NCBI GenBank assembly: GCA_018716975.1
Contig: DVJE01000043.1
Coordinates: 1-64,000, forward strand
Length of the DNA: 64,000 bases
Reading direction: 5' to 3'
DNA from: Candidatus Gallacutalibacter stercoravium
Lineage (GTDB): Bacteria > Bacillota > Clostridia > Oscillospirales > Acutalibacteraceae
Both the position numbers and the translations under genes were made by a program. Positions 40,477 to 49,777 of the stretch are shown here, in pieces. Position 1 is the first letter of the stretch. Each line of letters starts with the position of its first letter. The notes beneath the pieces were generated by a model. It did not search any database, was not told the DNA's origin, and saw nothing but the letters and a program-made list of their open reading frames with translations.

Positions 40477-40485
40477 TGATATAAT
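40477..40485 (+). promoter_or_regulatory. Extended -10 promoter of polA
   Basis: TGaTATAAT at 40477-40485, with an AT-rich stretch instead of a good -35. It lies about 65 bases before the polA start, in the divergent interval with the ywlE-like gene. Confidence 0.55.
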
Positions 40486-40550
40486 ACAATAACAATCCAA
40501 CAGGGCGGTGTACCCTGGTTGGAAAGAACGCGGTGGGAAAGGAAGCGCTT

Positions 40551-43163
40551 ATGAAATTACTGGTACTGGACGGCAACAGCATTCTCAATCGGGCATTTTA
40601 CGGCATCAAGCTGCTCACCACCAAAGACGGGCAGTATACCAACGGTATTTATGGTTTTTTAACCACGCTGCACCGGCTGGAGGAAGAAACCTCTCCCGAC
40701 GGGGTGGCGGTGGCGTTCGACATGCGCGCCCCCACCTTTCGCCACAAGGCGTACAGCGGCTATAAAGCCCAGCGCAAGGGCATGCCTCAGGAGCTGGCTT
40801 CTCAGCTGCCGGTGCTTAAAGAGCTGCTGGGATTGCTGGGCTACCGCATTGTGGAGTGCGAGGGCTATGAGGCCGACGATATTCTGGGCACCTTTGCGGC
40901 CAGCTGCCGCAAAAACGGGGATGAATGCGTGATAGCCACGGGGGATCGCGACAGCTTACAGCTGGTTGGGCCGGGCGTAACGGTGCGCATCACCGCCACC
41001 AAGATGGGCAGGCCCGAGGTAACGGTGTACGACGAGGCGAAGATACAAGAGGTGTACGGCGTTACGCCGCCTCAGCTTATCGATATCAAGGCCATTCAGG
41101 GCGATAATTCCGACAATATCCCCGGGGTGGCGGGCATCGGCCCCAAGGGGGCCGGGGAGCTGATTCAAAAATTCCATGATTTAGACGGGGTATACGCCAA
41201 CTTGGATTCCCCTGAAATCAAAGCGGGAATGCGCGCCAAGCTACAAGCAGGGAAGGATAGCGCCTATCTAAGCCGTATGCTGGGCACCATCTCTACCCAA
41301 GCCCCCATAGACGCCCAGCCGGATCACTACCTGCGGCAGCCGGGGGACAAGGCAGCCGCAGCCCGGTTGATGGCCAAGCTGGAATTTTTTTCGCTGATGG
41401 ACAAGATGGGTCTGGCGGCGCAGGAGGCTCCGCAACCGGAGGAAGAGGCGGCCAAAGCGAAGGTTGCGCTGCGCAAAGAAACGGATTTATCCGCGCTGCA
41501 AAAACAGCTCAGCGCGCAGGGGGGCGGCGTTTTTCTGGCGGATGTGGAAAACGGCGCGCTGCGGGCCTTGGCCTTTGCTGCGCCCGGCGAGGTGACGGTG
41601 GCGGCTTGCGAGGATGGCGAAGAGGAATTTTGGGCCTTTTGCAAAAATATGCTGGAGGATCCTTCTCTGTCGTTTTGCACCTACGACAGCAAACCGGTGT
41701 ATGCTGCACTGGAACAAAGGGGCATCGATTGGAAGAACCTGCGTTTTGATGTGATGCTGGCGGGTTATTTGCTCAATCCCTCAGCGTCGGGTTATGATAT
41801 TGCGCGCATGGCGGCGGAGTATGGCGTTTCAGCCGGCGGAACTACTGAGGCGGAACAGGAGGGATGGCCCCTGCTGGCCCAAAACGCGGTGCTATTGCCG
41901 GGTTTAGAAGAATGCCTGCGTGATTCGCTGGAGCAAAAGGGGCAGATAAAGCTGCTAAAGGAGATTGAGCAGCCCCTTTCTCGGGTATTGGCCCGCATGG
42001 AAAATGAGGGTTTCGCCGTGGACGAAGCGGGCATCCGCCGGTATGGCGAAACACTGCAACAACAGCTGGAACAAATTGAGCAGCAGGTTTACGACGAGGT
42101 GGGCTACGCTTTTAACATCAATTCTCCCAAGCAGTTGGGCGTTGCTTTGTTCGATAAGCTGGGTTTGCCCACGGGCAAAAAAAATAAAAGCGGCTATTCC
42201 ACCAGCGCCGAGGTGCTGGAAAATTTGCGCTACGCCCATCCGGCGGTGGATTTGGTGTTGCAATTCCGGGCCTTGAGTAAGCTGAAATCTACGTATTGCG
42301 ACGGGCTGCTTAAAGTAATCGGGCCGGATGGACGCATCCACTCCAACTTTAACCAAACCGAAACCCGCACAGGGCGCATCAGCTCCACAGAGCCCAATTT
42401 GCAGAACATACCGGTGCGCACTGAGCTGGGCCGGGAGTTCCGCCGGTTTTTCTGCGCCAGAGAAGGTTGGCTGCTGGTGGATGCAGACTATTCGCAAATT
42501 GAGCTGCGCGTTTTGGCCCATGTGGCCGATGACGCCAACATGATAGAGGCATTCCGCACGGGGGCGGACATCCATGCCGAAACGGCCGCCCAAGTGTTCC
42601 ATATGCCGCCTGATATGGTTACGCCGTTAATGCGTTCCCGCGCCAAGGCGGTGAATTTTGGCATTGTGTACGGCATTGGGGCGTTTTCTCTTTCTAAAGA
42701 TATCAATGTAACCCGCAAAGAGGCTGAACAGTATATTAAGGATTATTTGGCCCATTACGCGGGGGTGGACCGCTATATGAAGCAAGTGGTGGAGCAGGCA
42801 AAAGAGCAGGGCTATGTAGAAACCATGTTTGGCCGCCGGCGTTATTTGCCCGAGCTCACCTCTTCTAACTTTAATTTGCGTGCTTTTGGCGAGCGGGTGG
42901 CCCGCAACATGCCCATTCAGGGCACAGCGGCGGACATCATTAAAATTGCCATGATCCGCGTAGAAGAGCGGCTTAGGCGGGAAGGGTTCAAGGCCCGGCT
43001 AATTTTACAGGTGCACGACGAGTTAATTGTAGAGGCGCCCCAAGAGGAGGCCCAACAGGTGGCGGTTTTATTGCGTGAAGAAATGGAACACGCCGTGACC
43101 CTTAAAGTGCCCATGACGGCAGACGCCGCCATAGGAAAAACTTGGTATGACGCCAAGGGATAA
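40551..43163 (+). CDS. polA: DNA polymerase I
   Basis: 870 aa. The N-terminal 5'-nuclease (1-280) has EGYEADDILGT, ATGDRDSLQL and KAIQGDNSDNIPGV. The middle 3'-5' exonuclease-like domain (about 310-480) has weak active-site motifs. The polymerase domain carries motif A DADYSQIELRVLAH, motif B RAKAVNFGIVYGI and motif C QVHDELIVEAP. It fills gaps in repair and removes RNA primers. ATG 40551 follows AAGGAAG; the upstream GTG is less likely. First gene of a possible polA/hydrogenase-like/hydrolase transcription unit. Confidence 0.95.
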   Translation: MKLLVLDGNSILNRAFYGIKLLTTKDGQYTNGIYGFLTTLHRLEEETSPDGVAVAFDMRAPTFRHKAYSGYKAQRKGMPQELASQLPVLKELLGLLGYRIVECEGYEADDILGTFAASCRKNGDECVIATGDRDSLQLVGPGVTVRITATKMGRPEVTVYDEAKIQEVYGVTPPQLIDIKAIQGDNSDNIPGVAGIGPKGAGELIQKFHDLDGVYANLDSPEIKAGMRAKLQAGKDSAYLSRMLGTISTQAPIDAQPDHYLRQPGDKAAAARLMAKLEFFSLMDKMGLAAQEAPQPEEEAAKAKVALRKETDLSALQKQLSAQGGGVFLADVENGALRALAFAAPGEVTVAACEDGEEEFWAFCKNMLEDPSLSFCTYDSKPVYAALEQRGIDWKNLRFDVMLAGYLLNPSASGYDIARMAAEYGVSAGGTTEAEQEGWPLLAQNAVLLPGLEECLRDSLEQKGQIKLLKEIEQPLSRVLARMENEGFAVDEAGIRRYGETLQQQLEQIEQQVYDEVGYAFNINSPKQLGVALFDKLGLPTGKKNKSGYSTSAEVLENLRYAHPAVDLVLQFRALSKLKSTYCDGLLKVIGPDGRIHSNFNQTETRTGRISSTEPNLQNIPVRTELGREFRRFFCAREGWLLVDADYSQIELRVLAHVADDANMIEAFRTGADIHAETAAQVFHMPPDMVTPLMRSRAKAVNFGIVYGIGAFSLSKDINVTRKEAEQYIKDYLAHYAGVDRYMKQVVEQAKEQGYVETMFGRRRYLPELTSSNFNLRAFGERVARNMPIQGTAADIIKIAMIRVEERLRREGFKARLILQVHDELIVEAPQEEAQQVAVLLREEMEHAVTLKVPMTADAAIGKTWYDAKG

Positions 43164-43291
43164 AAAGCTTACCCATTTTGGAACTGTAGCTTGTATGCCG
43201 CAGGCCGGAGCGGGTTACGCTAAACGATGGAGATGAAAGAAAAATACGAAAGCGGGCACGGAAGAATCCCGATGCAAGAAAGGAGACGGGT

Positions 43292-44575
43292 ATGACTTTT
43301 TGGGAGCTGTACAGCCGTTTGGCAGGCGCGTCGGTAGCAGGGCGCACAGAGGAAGAAATGGAAAAACTCAAGAAAGAGGCGCTGGATCCCCACCAGCTGG
43401 ATTGCCTGCTCAACCCCCAGGAGCATCCTGTGGTATGGAATATCGGAGGCCCCTGCGCCTGTAAGGAAGGGGAGGAGCGCTGCACGGCGGCATGCCTGTT
43501 TGGCGCGGTGTCGAAGGATGAAAAGGGCAACGCGGTGATTGATCCCAACGCTTGTGTAGGCTGCGGCGCCTGTGTGGACGCCTGCAAAGCCCAAAAGCTG
43601 GTGGAGAGCAAAGATATTTTGCCCTGCATGAAGGTGGTTTGCGAGGCCAAGGCGCCGGTTTACGTGTTGGTTGCGCCTGCTTTTATCAGCCAGTTCAGCA
43701 GCGCGGTGACCCCCGGCAAACTGCGTTCTGCCTTTAAGAAACTGGGCTTTGCCGGTATGGTGGAGGTGGCGCTGTTTGCCGATATCCTCACGCTGAAGGA
43801 AGCATTGGAATTTGACCGCACCATTCAAACCGATGAAGATTTTCTGCTTACCAGCTGCTGTTGCCCTATCTGGATTGCCATGATCCGCAAGGTATACAGC
43901 CAGCTATCTTCCCATTTGCCGGCGGCGGTTTCGCCGATGGTCGCCTGCGGGCGTTCTATTAAACTGCTGCACCCGGATGCGGTAACGGTTTTTGTGGGGC
44001 CCTGTATGGCCAAAAAGGCCGAAGCCCGTGAACCGGATATCAGCGACGCGGTGGATTTTGTGCTTACTTTTCAGGAAGTGGCCGATATTTTTGCTTTTGC
44101 GGGCATTGAGCCGGAGAATATGGAGGAGGATATGCGGGATCATTCCTCCCGGGCCGGGCGCATCTATGCCCGTACGGGCGGGGTTAGCGAAGCGCTGGAG
44201 GCAACAGTGCAGCAGCTTTCGCCGTTGCGCCCCATTCCGGTTCGGGCTCAGCAGGCCGACGGGGTTCCGGCTTGCCGCGCCATGCTAAACGACCTGGTTG
44301 CAGGCAAAAGCACTGCCAACTTTTTGGAGGGGATGGGCTGCGTGGGCGGTTGCGTAGGCGGCCCGCGCGCTATCCTGGATAGAGAGGAAGGGCGAAAGCA
44401 CGTGAATGAATACGGCGATGAAGCGCCCTGCCGCACCCCGGCGGATAATCCCTATGTGATAGAACTGCTGCACCGGTTGGGTTTAGATACGGTGGAAAGC
44501 CTGTTGGAGCACAGCGATATTTTTACCCGCGATTTTTCCACGCCGCCCGCCGCACAAGCGGGCAAAAAGGCATAG
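43292..44575 (+). CDS. [FeFe]-hydrogenase-like iron-sulfur protein
   Basis: 427 aa. Residues 54-100 hold cysteines resembling two ferredoxin clusters, CACKEGEERCTAAC and the canonical CVGCGACVDAC. The H-cluster domain has L1 TSCCCPIW (187-194), L2 GPCMAKK (236-242) and L3 EGMGCVGGC (346-354), so all four H-cluster cysteines appear present. Compared with TSCCPGW and MPCxxK, L1 has an extra Cys and L2 lacks the Met. It may be a bidirectional hydrogenase of a minor group or a sensory form; no HydE/F/G maturases are in the window. ATG 43292 follows AAAGGAG. Confidence 0.8.
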   Translation: MTFWELYSRLAGASVAGRTEEEMEKLKKEALDPHQLDCLLNPQEHPVVWNIGGPCACKEGEERCTAACLFGAVSKDEKGNAVIDPNACVGCGACVDACKAQKLVESKDILPCMKVVCEAKAPVYVLVAPAFISQFSSAVTPGKLRSAFKKLGFAGMVEVALFADILTLKEALEFDRTIQTDEDFLLTSCCCPIWIAMIRKVYSQLSSHLPAAVSPMVACGRSIKLLHPDAVTVFVGPCMAKKAEAREPDISDAVDFVLTFQEVADIFAFAGIEPENMEEDMRDHSSRAGRIYARTGGVSEALEATVQQLSPLRPIPVRAQQADGVPACRAMLNDLVAGKSTANFLEGMGCVGGCVGGPRAILDREEGRKHVNEYGDEAPCRTPADNPYVIELLHRLGLDTVESLLEHSDIFTRDFSTPPAAQAGKKA

Positions 44576-44620
44576 TTTTTCTGCAGGCAGCATATACGGC
44601 AAGAGAAGGGGGCTGAAAGG

Positions 44621-46453
44621 ATGGATATTTTAGGGCAGGTCAAGATGGCGGACTTTCTGCTCAAACTGTACCGGGGCGAGCTTGACAAGATTTCTGCTTA
44701 TCCCCATGTGCCGCAAAAGCCGCCCTTTTCTCCCGGCAGCAAGCCCAGTGTGCCTTTGCCGCGGGCTACGCCGGAATCCCAGGGGGTGAGCGCGTGGTAT
44801 TTAGAAAGCTTTTTTCAAGAGCTGGCAGGCCTAGAGGGTTCGAACCCCCACAGCGTGCTGATTTTGCGCCACGGCAAAGTGATTGCCGAAGGGCATTTTC
44901 GCCCTTATAACCCGCAATGCCCCCACATGCTGTATTCGCTGAGCAAAACGGTTACCGCCACCGCCGTAGGCATGGCGGTGCGCGAGGGGTTGCTGTCTTT
45001 AGACGACAGGCTGGTGGATATTTTCGCCGACAAAATGACGCCTATCCACAATCCGCGGTTGAATCAGATCACCCTGCGTCATCTGCTCACCATGCAGTCG
45101 GGCATCAAATTTAACGAGCTGGGTTCTGTGCTCACCAAAGACTGGGCCAAAGGCTTTATGCAGTCGGAGATTGTGCAGGAACCCGGGCGTGTGTTTTCCT
45201 ATAACAGTATGAATAGCTATATGCTGGCCGCAGCGGTGGTGCGTAAAAGCGGGCAGAGCCTAACGGAATTTTTGCGCCCCCGCCTGTATGAACCCTTGGG
45301 CATTGGCTGTTACCACTGGGAAACCTGCCCCTTGGGCATTGAAAAGGGGGGATGGGGCCTGTCGCTGCGGCCGGAGGATATCGCCAAGCTGGGGCTGCTT
45401 TATTTGCAGGGCGGCGAATGGTTGGTGCAGGGCGCATGGCGGCAGATTCTTCCCCGCAGTTGGGTAGACGATGCAGTGAAAAACCAAGCCGCCGGCGAAG
45501 GGGCCCCGCACGAGGGTTACGGCTATCATATATGGATGTGCGGCGATAAGGGCGGCTACGATTTTAACGGCATCTTTGGGCAATACGCCATTGTGTTGCC
45601 CCGGCAGGATATGGTGGTGGCGGTAACAGCGGGCAGCCAAAACCTATTTCCAGAAGGAAGCATTCTTCATCTGGTGCAACGCTATTTTGATGGGGAGCAG
45701 TTAAGCGCCTCTGCTTTACGCCGGGATAAAAGAGCCGATAGGGCTCTTGCCAGAACAACGGCGTCGCTGCGGCACCTATCTGGTGTGCTTGCACCCCGCA
45801 GTGGATCCGGAACAGAAAAGCGGTGGGTGTTGCGTCTACCCGTGGGCAAAAAAGAGAAGCCGCGCCTAACCCGCAGGGAAAGCCGCTACCAGGGCAAAAC
45901 GTATGATTTGGAGAAAAGCTTTGGTTCGCTGCTGCCCTTTGTGCTGCAAGCGGTGCATGGTAATTTCACCGGCGGGATGCGACAGGTGCGGTTCCGCTTT
46001 TTGCCGGGCCGGTGCCTATTAGAGGTAACCGAAGGCGGGCGGCTGCATCGGGTTATGGCAGGCACTGGGGGCAAACCCGCTTACTGCCGGTTGAATATTG
46101 GCGGAGAGGATTACCTGGTGGGCGCGGTGGCGCAATGGGCCACTGATGAAGATGGTCACGACGTGTTAAAGGTTTTGTTGGACTTTTTAGAAACGCCCGA
46201 TACCCGCATTATCAAGTTCATTTTTTTGAACCGAAGCGCCGCCGGCGGCAGCGATCTGCTGGTGCGTTTTGACGAATTGCCCAGCGTAAAAGACGCTCTT
46301 TCTTTATTGGGCGGAGTGGTCAGCCTGCAGGGCGGCGCCGGCAACGCCGTGCGCGTGCGTTTAAAACGGTTGATTTCACCCAAGGCGGCTGGTCATGCCG
46401 GGCATTTGATAAAACAAGAAAAAGCAGAGCCTGAAAACAAACCGGGCGAATAA
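44621..46453 (+). CDS. Serine hydrolase of the class C beta-lactamase/DD-peptidase fold
   Basis: 610 aa. The catalytic SxxK is in YSLSKT (S106, K109) and the Tyr motif in FSYNSMN (Y194). The third motif region is GIFGQYAIV. No signal peptide is seen, so a cytoplasmic esterase or peptidase is more likely than a beta-lactamase. After about residue 360 there is an extra C-terminal half of about 250 residues, beta-rich and basic, that I do not recognise. ATG 44621 follows AAGGGGGCTGAAAGG. It lies 45 bases after the hydrogenase-like gene and is probably co-transcribed. Confidence 0.82.
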   Translation: MDILGQVKMADFLLKLYRGELDKISAYPHVPQKPPFSPGSKPSVPLPRATPESQGVSAWYLESFFQELAGLEGSNPHSVLILRHGKVIAEGHFRPYNPQCPHMLYSLSKTVTATAVGMAVREGLLSLDDRLVDIFADKMTPIHNPRLNQITLRHLLTMQSGIKFNELGSVLTKDWAKGFMQSEIVQEPGRVFSYNSMNSYMLAAAVVRKSGQSLTEFLRPRLYEPLGIGCYHWETCPLGIEKGGWGLSLRPEDIAKLGLLYLQGGEWLVQGAWRQILPRSWVDDAVKNQAAGEGAPHEGYGYHIWMCGDKGGYDFNGIFGQYAIVLPRQDMVVAVTAGSQNLFPEGSILHLVQRYFDGEQLSASALRRDKRADRALARTTASLRHLSGVLAPRSGSGTEKRWVLRLPVGKKEKPRLTRRESRYQGKTYDLEKSFGSLLPFVLQAVHGNFTGGMRQVRFRFLPGRCLLEVTEGGRLHRVMAGTGGKPAYCRLNIGGEDYLVGAVAQWATDEDGHDVLKVLLDFLETPDTRIIKFIFLNRSAAGGSDLLVRFDELPSVKDALSLLGGVVSLQGGAGNAVRVRLKRLISPKAAGHAGHLIKQEKAEPENKPGE

Positions 46454-46482
46454 AAACGATTCGTCCTGTAACATCTTTATGC

Positions 46483-46522
46483 AGCAAACAGCGGCACACC
46501 TTTTGGTGTGCCGCTGTTTGCT
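46483..46522. terminator. Perfect 18-bp hairpin between convergent genes
   Basis: 46483-46500 pairs perfectly with 46505-46522 around tttt. There is no T tract, but the position after the serine hydrolase and before the convergent regulator suggests a shared terminator. Confidence 0.65.
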
Positions 46523-46560
46523 ATACTGGGATCTGTGCAGAAAGCCGGTCTATAGCCAGG

Positions 46561-46815
46561 CTATTTATAAATGATTTTGCGGATAGTTTCAGGCGAGAGG
46601 CTGTATTGGCCGGCCAATTCGTCTATACTGGTTCCGTGAAAAAAACGAAACCGGATTTCTGCATTGCGCTGTTCATAAAACACCCGGCTGCCCGAACTGC
46701 CCCATTTTTTACGGGCCGATCCGCTGGGGATATAAATCGCCTGCCCTTGCACATATTTTTGAATTTCATGCAACAGATCATCGGGCAGGATGTCGGAAGC
46801 ATTTCTATATTTCAT
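46561..46815 (-). CDS. CD3324-type small DNA-binding protein
   Basis: 84 aa. The start, MKYRNASDILPDDLLHEIQ, and YVQGQAIYIPSG match the CD3324 family (Mor-like) of Clostridia. The C-terminal HTH is TSIDELAGQYSLSPETIRKI. It probably acts as a transcriptional regulator; the target is unknown. A ribosome site is weak (GAGGTTAG upstream of ATG 46815). It lies 32 bases after the uncharacterised gene at 46848, on the same strand, so the two may be one operon. Confidence 0.75.
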   Translation of the reverse strand: MKYRNASDILPDDLLHEIQKYVQGQAIYIPSGSARKKWGSSGSRVFYEQRNAEIRFRFFHGTSIDELAGQYSLSPETIRKIIYK

Positions 46816-46847
46816 GGTATACTTCTAACCTCATTTCTTGTGAGGGA

Positions 46848-47885
46848 TCAGCTGTTTTGGGAAATGAATTCCTCCACTGTATCGTAGGTCTTCAGCTGGA
46901 CGCCGTGGCTTTTGATTTGCTGCACAATATAGCGCTCCAGTTCCTGGGCGCGCCGGCGCACGGGCTCTAAATCCCCGGCTTGGTAAACGCCCATCAAATC
47001 CATGGGCTGCAAGCCGAACTCTTCTGTTACCGTGTTTAATTCTTGTTGCAGCATACAGCCCCATACAAACACCTTTTGCCGGTCGTTCCTGTCGCACCAA
47101 AAATAAATGCGCGCCCAGGTGTAGCTGAGCTCCTGATACCAATCGGCCAGCTGGGCAAAATCGGCGTTCCCTTTTGGCGCGCCGGCGGGCCGGTGCTTTT
47201 TTAAAAAGCGGCGGGTGGCGGCGATCATACTGTGGCTTAGCTCACGCAGTTGATCGGCGGTTTTCGCCTGTATGATGGCGTCGTAATACGCTAAGAAGCG
47301 ATCCGGCAGTTCTTTCATAGCCGAAAGCTCAGCTGGCTGCTCCACTTGGCTGTATTTAAAATAGGTGTGGTTTATAAAGGCCACGGCGCAAGACAGATAA
47401 TCGGCGATAAAGCCGGCCCCTGTGCGCACTCTGCCCAACTGCTCTTCAAAGGCTACGGTTTGGTAAATCTCCATGGCTACATCCAGCTTTTCCAGCGCCT
47501 TGCGGTACATAAAAGACGTGTTGGATAAATTTTCTTTTAGCTTTTGCTGAATAGCAAAAAAACGCTCTTTGTCGGCATCGCTGCGGGCGTATAAAATTTC
47601 GCCGTAGCCTAGGCAGGTGGTGTTGTAGTCGTCAAGATTGGCCATGTGCTCCAGCCGTTCCCAAGAGCGGGGATAAATATCATAGCCAAGGCCTTCTATG
47701 ATAAAGGTTTGGGCGAACTGGTTGCCCCGTTCCGTGGCGGGCACAAAATAATCCATATAGCAATTGTTTTGATCCGGGTTGCGGTGCAACGGCGCGTTGC
47801 CGATTAGCAGGCAAATGTCGTCTTTATATTCCTTTTGAATGCGGTCAATCGCCCAGTTGAGCAGTTTATTCTCTTTGTTCTGCAT
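46848..47885 (-). CDS. Uncharacterised protein, possibly nucleotidyltransferase-like
   Basis: 345 aa, soluble, mostly alpha-helical after residue 110. The N-terminus, with CLLIGNAPLHRNPDQNNCY and DYFVPATERG, resembles a degraded nucleotidyltransferase core (a small GxS-like turn and acidic residues). The catalytic pattern is not complete, so the assignment is weak. The helical C-terminus could be a HEPN-like or substrate-binding part. ATG 47885 follows AAAGGGGTT. It lies upstream of the CD3324-type regulator on the same strand. Confidence 0.45.
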   Translation of the reverse strand: MQNKENKLLNWAIDRIQKEYKDDICLLIGNAPLHRNPDQNNCYMDYFVPATERGNQFAQTFIIEGLGYDIYPRSWERLEHMANLDDYNTTCLGYGEILYARSDADKERFFAIQQKLKENLSNTSFMYRKALEKLDVAMEIYQTVAFEEQLGRVRTGAGFIADYLSCAVAFINHTYFKYSQVEQPAELSAMKELPDRFLAYYDAIIQAKTADQLRELSHSMIAATRRFLKKHRPAGAPKGNADFAQLADWYQELSYTWARIYFWCDRNDRQKVFVWGCMLQQELNTVTEEFGLQPMDLMGVYQAGDLEPVRRRAQELERYIVQQIKSHGVQLKTYDTVEEFISQNS

Positions 47886-48004
47886 GTTCTAACCCCTTTT
47901 CTCAATTGATAACGTGCTGAAACTCTTCTTTTATTTTAATCGATAATCAAAATCTTACAATGACGAAGATTGATTATAATTGTTTTTGCCGGTTGAACCG
48001 GCCA

Positions 48005-48060
48005 ATAAAAAACCGGCGCCTCGCCCCATGGATCAGACCCATGAAACGCAGCCGCCGGTA
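48005..48060 (-). terminator. Terminator of the HAD/pdxY/galT unit
   Basis: 48012-48018 (accggcg) pairs with 48053-48059, with an inner catgg/ccatg match. Read on the minus strand it is followed by ttttttattgg. Confidence 0.7.
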
Positions 48061-48126
48061 GAATTTTTGGGATAGGCTAACGAGTGCCGGTTCAGCAGTT
48101 TGCAACAGCCTTTACAAAACCAAGTA

Positions 48127-48774
48127 TTATCTGAAAAGGCCCAGCTGTGTTAAAAAGCAGCGCAGCTGGTGGTGCCCCTGAAAGCGGTAGCCCAGCATTC
48201 CAATTGATTGGGCGCCGCGCACATTTTCTTCCAGATCATCGATAAACAGGCTACGCTCGGGCAACTTCCCCGCGCGCTTTAGGGCCGTGCGGTAGATTTC
48301 GGGATAGGGCTTGATAAGCTTCATCTCAGCAGAGATATTCAGCCCGTCGAATAAGGAGAATATCGGATAGCGCTGATAATACTCATAAAACCGCACAGAT
48401 GCATTAGAGAGCAAATAAAGGGGAACGCCTGCCGTTTTTAGGTCGGATACCAGCTCATACATCCCGTCTACAACCTGCATTTGATCGGGCCAATGCTGCA
48501 TAACCAGCTGGATCTCCTCTCGATATCGGGGAAAACGGGCCGCCATAGCCTCTGTGGCGTCCTCTTGCGTAATGCAGCCGGCGTCCAGCAGGCGCCATTC
48601 AGGTGCACCCAGTGTGATTTGGCAAACGGTTTGGGCGATGCCGGGCTCCCGGTTTTCTTGTTCCTGTAGTAAACCCGAAACGATTCGGCCGGGATGAAAG
48701 TTAAGCAGCACGCCGCCCATATCGAAAAAAACGGCGTCAACGGCCGGGGTAGCCGTTTGTGTAGCGCTGTTCAT
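48127..48774 (-). CDS. HAD-IA family hydrolase
   Basis: 215 aa. Motif I is FFDMGGVLLNF, motif II LLSNAS, motif III KPYPEIY, motif IV IDDLEENV. The DMGG form of motif I is typical of the YihX-like alpha-glucose-1-phosphate/haloacid-type subgroup, so a sugar phosphate is a reasonable guess for the substrate, given galT in the same unit. ATG 48774 follows AAAAGGAGG; a longer frame adds 12 residues. It lies 32 bases after pdxY. Confidence 0.85.
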   Translation of the reverse strand: MNSATQTATPAVDAVFFDMGGVLLNFHPGRIVSGLLQEQENREPGIAQTVCQITLGAPEWRLLDAGCITQEDATEAMAARFPRYREEIQLVMQHWPDQMQVVDGMYELVSDLKTAGVPLYLLSNASVRFYEYYQRYPIFSLFDGLNISAEMKLIKPYPEIYRTALKRAGKLPERSLFIDDLEENVRGAQSIGMLGYRFQGHHQLRCFLTQLGLFR

Positions 48775-48806
48775 AAGCTGCCTCCTTTTGTTCGTCGACA
48801 ATTGGT

Positions 48807-49727
48807 TCATGGTCCAACCAGCGGCCCGTGAGGGCCGCTTTTGTTCTTTTTGTTTAGAACGCGTTCGTGCAAGCCCAGGGCGTTTATTAAAAAGGGGAGC
48901 TCTTCTTCAAAAGCCACGCCATAACGCTCATCGGTGTGGCGGCCGGCAGAGCGTGCAATAGAACGCGCGGTAAAATCAGCCGCAACTTGGGCGGATTGCC
49001 GTATGCCCAAGCCGCGCATCATTCCGCCCAACAGAGCGCTGGCAAAAACGTCACCGGTGCCGTGGTAATGCCCTGCTACCTCTTGGGCGGAAGCATAGGT
49101 AATCAAACCGCCCTTTTCATAGCAGGCCGCCCCAATTTGCCCCGGCTGGGGCCGCACACCGGTAAGCACCACACGAGGGCAGCCCAATGAGGCCAAGCCC
49201 TCCAACAGCTGTTGCAAATATACCCGGTCGCCGGCCAGATCGGGGCGATAGGGCATGTCTGCCAACATGGCGGCCTCGGTTATGTTGGGGATGAGCAACC
49301 CCGCTTTGGCGCACAGTTGTTTCATGCCCTGCACCATATCGGGGGAATAGACCCGATATAGTTTGCCGTTGTCGGCCATACAGGGATCTACAACGCACAG
49401 CGTGCCAGCATCACTTAACAGATCAAAGATACGCGAAACCAAATCAATTTGCTCATAAGACGCCAAAAAACCGCTGTATAAAGCGTCAAAATGCAGGTTG
49501 AGGGATCGCCAATGCTTAGCGATGGGAAGCAAATCTTCGGTTAAATCCCGCATGGTGTAGCCGGTAAAACCGCCGGTATGGGTAGAGAGCACTGCTGTGG
49601 GCAGCGCGCAGGCCTCCACCCCCGTTGCAGAAAGAATGGGCAACACCACGGTGAGGGAGCATTTGCCGAACCCAGAGATATCGTGAATGGCGGCGATCCG
49701 CTTTTGGGTGCTGAACGCGTCAGGCAT
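48807..49727 (-). CDS. pdxY: Pyridoxal/pyridoxamine kinase (PdxY-like)
   Basis: 306 aa, ribokinase-like fold. The start, IAAIHDISGFGKCSLTVVLP, is typical of PdxK/PdxY. The phosphate loop with catalytic Asp is HYHGTGDVFASAL. It phosphorylates B6 vitamers to feed the PLP pool, fitting the several PLP enzymes nearby. ATG 49727 follows AAGGAGGG; a longer frame adds 13 residues. The stop of galT is 50 bases upstream. Confidence 0.9.
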   Translation of the reverse strand: MPDAFSTQKRIAAIHDISGFGKCSLTVVLPILSATGVEACALPTAVLSTHTGGFTGYTMRDLTEDLLPIAKHWRSLNLHFDALYSGFLASYEQIDLVSRIFDLLSDAGTLCVVDPCMADNGKLYRVYSPDMVQGMKQLCAKAGLLIPNITEAAMLADMPYRPDLAGDRVYLQQLLEGLASLGCPRVVLTGVRPQPGQIGAACYEKGGLITYASAQEVAGHYHGTGDVFASALLGGMMRGLGIRQSAQVAADFTARSIARSAGRHTDERYGVAFEEELPFLINALGLHERVLNKKNKSGPHGPLVGP

Positions 49728-49777
49728 GACGGCTCCCTCCTTTTTTGATGATGCTGTGCCGCTCAACGGGCAAACGT

